The notes beneath the pieces were generated by a model, which had not been told where the DNA came from, searched no databases, and saw only the letters and a list, made by a program, of their open reading frames with translations. Both the position numbers and the translations under genes were made by a program. Shown in pieces: positions 62,034 through 64,000 of a DNA stretch of 64,000 bases (the stretch's first letter is position 1; each line of letters opens with the position of its first letter). The DNA is from Pseudoalteromonas sp049257235 (GTDB taxonomy: Bacteria > Pseudomonadota > Gammaproteobacteria > Enterobacterales > Alteromonadaceae): NCBI RefSeq assembly GCF_049257235.1, contig NZ_JBMMUF010000007.1, forward strand, positions 1 to 64,000. The letters are read 5' to 3'.

Positions 62034-63388
62034 GTTTCGAGCTGCGTCGAATTCTGCAAAAAAATACTCTGCTTTCTTATTTAGAAGCATATGGACTGGC
62101 TGCGGTAGTCGGCTCTGGCCCATGGGTATTATCGATCATCGCACTTATGGTCATAGGTATGCTCAGCATTGGCCGCATATTCCCAAGTTCCATGATCATC
62201 CAATTTCTGGTCTTGGTCACCTACATGATGGCGGGGTCGCTCATTCTCAGTGGCCTATTCCAACTCATGCTCACACGCTTTATTTCTGATCGCTTGTTCG
62301 AAAAAAATGATCACAAAGTAACGCCTAATTTATTGGGTTGCATGCTTGTTGTATCGGTAATGGCTACATTGCTTGGGGTATTAGTACTGAGCCAAACTCA
62401 CTTGAACTCAGCCATAAAAATGTCCTTACTGTGCGGCTTTGTGGTGTTGTGTAATCTCTGGCTCATTATCGTCTTTCTCAGTGGCATGAAGCAGTATTAC
62501 CGAATCGTCCTTACGCTTTGTGGGGGTTATGCACTGATGGTACTTTGCTCTTGGTTACTGCCGCCATATGGACTATTGGGACTGTTGATCATTTTTGCTG
62601 CATGCCAGGCATTGATCACCTTTGTGTTGTTATTCTTTGTACTTCGTAATTACGCGTCCAATGAATTAGTTTCGTTTGAATTTCTCGATCATAAAAAAGC
62701 GTTTTACTCCCTTGCCCTGTGTGGCTTGATGTATAACGTCGGGGTATGGGTTGATAAATTTGTTTTTTGGTTTAGTCCGGATGTATCGTTTGCCGTAATC
62801 GATATCTTTAGAGCATCATATATCTATGATTTACCTATCTTTATTGCATACCTTGCGATTATCCCTGGAATGGCGGTTTTCATGCTACACATGGAAACTG
62901 ACTTTGCAGCCTCAAACGAAAAGTTTTATAAAACCGTGCGTGAAGGCGGCACGTTAGAGTCAGTCTATTTACTAAAAGACCAAATGGTGCTCGATTGTAA
63001 AAACAGTCTTTATCAAATTTTTAAAGTACAAGGGCTCACACTCGCTCTGCTATTGCTGTGGAGTAAGGAAATTCTCCTGTTCTTAAAAATCGATTTAGCC
63101 TATTTGCATCTGCTTTATGTTGACCTGGTGGGCGTCTCTTTACAGGTCATTGTGATGGCGATACTGAACGTGATGTTCTATCTCGATAGGCGTTATGAGG
63201 CCTTAATGTTAGTGAGCATCATGGCGGGAACAAACTTCGCGCTAACAGAGCTGTCAATTATGCTTGGTCCGCAAATGTATGGTTACGGCTTCGCCTTAGC
63301 GATGCTTATTACAACGCTAGCGGGCCTGATTTGGCTAAATCGCCAATTTGCCCGCTTAGAATATGAAACCTTTATGCTGCAGCGTTAA
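62021..63388 (+). CDS. pelG: PelG, MOP-superfamily membrane transporter of Pel
   Basis: A 455-aa protein with about twelve transmembrane helices and the PelG start GIGFELRRILQKNTLLSYLE. It is thought to move the nascent polymer across the inner membrane with PelD/E/F. AAGGAG lies 8 nt before ATG 62021, inside pelF. It is the last gene of the operon; its TAA overlaps the opposite-strand GH114 stop. Confidence 0.93.
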   Translation: MAGIGFELRRILQKNTLLSYLEAYGLAAVVGSGPWVLSIIALMVIGMLSIGRIFPSSMIIQFLVLVTYMMAGSLILSGLFQLMLTRFISDRLFEKNDHKVTPNLLGCMLVVSVMATLLGVLVLSQTHLNSAIKMSLLCGFVVLCNLWLIIVFLSGMKQYYRIVLTLCGGYALMVLCSWLLPPYGLLGLLIIFAACQALITFVLLFFVLRNYASNELVSFEFLDHKKAFYSLALCGLMYNVGVWVDKFVFWFSPDVSFAVIDIFRASYIYDLPIFIAYLAIIPGMAVFMLHMETDFAASNEKFYKTVREGGTLESVYLLKDQMVLDCKNSLYQIFKVQGLTLALLLLWSKEILLFLKIDLAYLHLLYVDLVGVSLQVIVMAILNVMFYLDRRYEALMLVSIMAGTNFALTELSIMLGPQMYGYGFALAMLITTLAGLIWLNRQFARLEYETFMLQR

Positions 63389-64000
63389 TCGTCGCAGCTA
63401 AAACGGTAGGCATCATCAAGCAGCACAGGCAAAACCAAGGTTGAAATACCCAAGGATTTTGTTTGTGCACACACCTCATCTAATTTACCGTCTCCCACAT
63501 CGGCGACGCTTAAGTATTCGACGTGAAACACCGCTTTGTTATTCTCATAAAATGGAGCTAAAAGATGACATTCTGAAAAACGATAGCAGGATTCATTGAT
63601 AGCGAAATCATAATATTGAGCCAACTCATCTGTCAGACCTACGTTATTTTTCATGCCTACGTATAAATCCAGCCCTTTGGCGTATTCGGCAATAAAAATG
63701 CTGTAGTCGATAGTATCCTCAGCGCTCAATCCCAAACCATTGTCATTGATATGTGCATCCATATTATCGGGCTCTACCGCATCGCAGCCTTTTTCTTTGG
63801 CAAGCTGCATACGGGATTTCATAATCTCGCGAACATGTTCACTGCGGGTATTGAGCCAACGCTCTTGGTCAAATACTTCGAGTGCATTACCGAAATCCTC
63901 GTCAATAAATAGCTCGCTATCAGGACGGTAAGGCTCATAGGTGCCCGCAGAAAAATAGCACACAACAAAGCGCCCTTGTGTTTGTAAGTCGCTAATAATT
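63385..64000 (-). CDS. GH114-type endo-alpha-1,4-polygalactosaminidase (5' end beyond window)
   Basis: The frame stays open to the window edge upstream of the first in-frame GTG (63963), with QGRFVVCYFSAGTYEPYRPD continuous across it, so the N-terminus is missing. Recognisable blocks are YFSAGTYEPYRPD, GCDAVEPDNMDAH (acidic catalytic region), LYVGMKNNV and DFAINESCY with a Glu. Family members cut polygalactosamine, and some bacterial or fungal GH114 enzymes cleave Pel. It converges on pelG with a 4-bp overlap, strongly suggesting a Pel-related hydrolase, such as a depolymerase. Signal peptide and length cannot be judged. Confidence 0.82.
   Translation of the reverse strand, partial: IISDLQTQGRFVVCYFSAGTYEPYRPDSELFIDEDFGNALEVFDQERWLNTRSEHVREIMKSRMQLAKEKGCDAVEPDNMDAHINDNGLGLSAEDTIDYSIFIAEYAKGLDLYVGMKNNVGLTDELAQYYDFAINESCYRFSECHLLAPFYENNKAVFHVEYLSVADVGDGKLDEVCAQTKSLGISTLVLPVLLDDAYRFSCDD

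Noticed and set aside
1..64000. tRNA, rRNA or riboswitch genes
   Set aside because: None recognised by eye; the two kinase and pel leader regions have no clear aptamer pattern. A covariance-model scan would be decisive.

Overview
The window looks like chromosome of a marine gammaproteobacterium of the order Alteromonadales, most likely Pseudoalteromonas or a close relative. This rests on the general look of the proteins (an Alteromonadales-type IS200-like transposase, many secreted S8/S9/M24 peptidases, a very large TonB-dependent receptor, an OhrR-glutathione peroxidase pair) and on moderate GC. It is inference, not a database match. No rRNA, tRNA, CRISPR array or prophage was seen.

Layout. 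1-10.4 kb is an accessory block: a RAYT-like Y1 transposase, a short-repeat array, then on the minus strand a very large SpvB/FG-GAP plus RHS polymorphic-toxin-like locus. That locus is interrupted by one in-frame TGA and followed by an overlapping gene for a small exported protein, a candidate immunity protein. 10.4-17.3 kb holds housekeeping and stress genes: an ohrR-gpx operon with a perfect palindrome upstream, GNAT, Fe-dependent alcohol dehydrogenase, LysR, a CDF transporter and an M24 peptidase. 17.8-29 kb carries a lipoprotein/subtilase pair, a second M24 peptidase, a cupin, two tandem histidine kinases, an S9 peptidase and the stump of a short-chain dehydrogenase gene. 29-38 kb has a lacI-glycosyltransferase operon, a threonine/serine exporter followed by an extra gene and a degraded second copy of the exporter 3' end, an MlaC-like protein, another S9 peptidase, and a flavodoxin-fold reductase divergent from soxR with a SoxR-type 19-bp-spacer promoter between them. 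38-42 kb is a TonB-dependent receptor framed by two nearly identical soxR genes. 42-51 kb is mixed: a divergent Nramp transporter, small secreted proteins, a TonB-C domain protein, AnmK, two periplasmic solute-binding proteins and a PAS chemoreceptor.

51.4-63.4 kb is a complete pelABCDEFG operon for the cationic exopolysaccharide Pel. Gene overlaps or gaps are tiny, and the PelD c-di-GMP site (R367, D370, R402) is intact. A GH114 endo-galactosaminidase-type gene converges on pelG with a 3-4 bp overlap and runs off the right edge.

How parts work together. PelF polymerises, PelD/E/G form the c-di-GMP-gated inner-membrane complex, PelA trims and deacetylates in the periplasm, and PelB/PelC export; the GH114 enzyme could cut Pel. 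OhrR and SoxR probably control peroxide and redox-cycler defence genes beside them. The most unusual items are the stop-split SpvB-RHS gene with its candidate immunity gene and flanking repeat array, the thrE insertion scar, the soxR duplication around the receptor, and a dispersed ~50-bp intergenic repeat.
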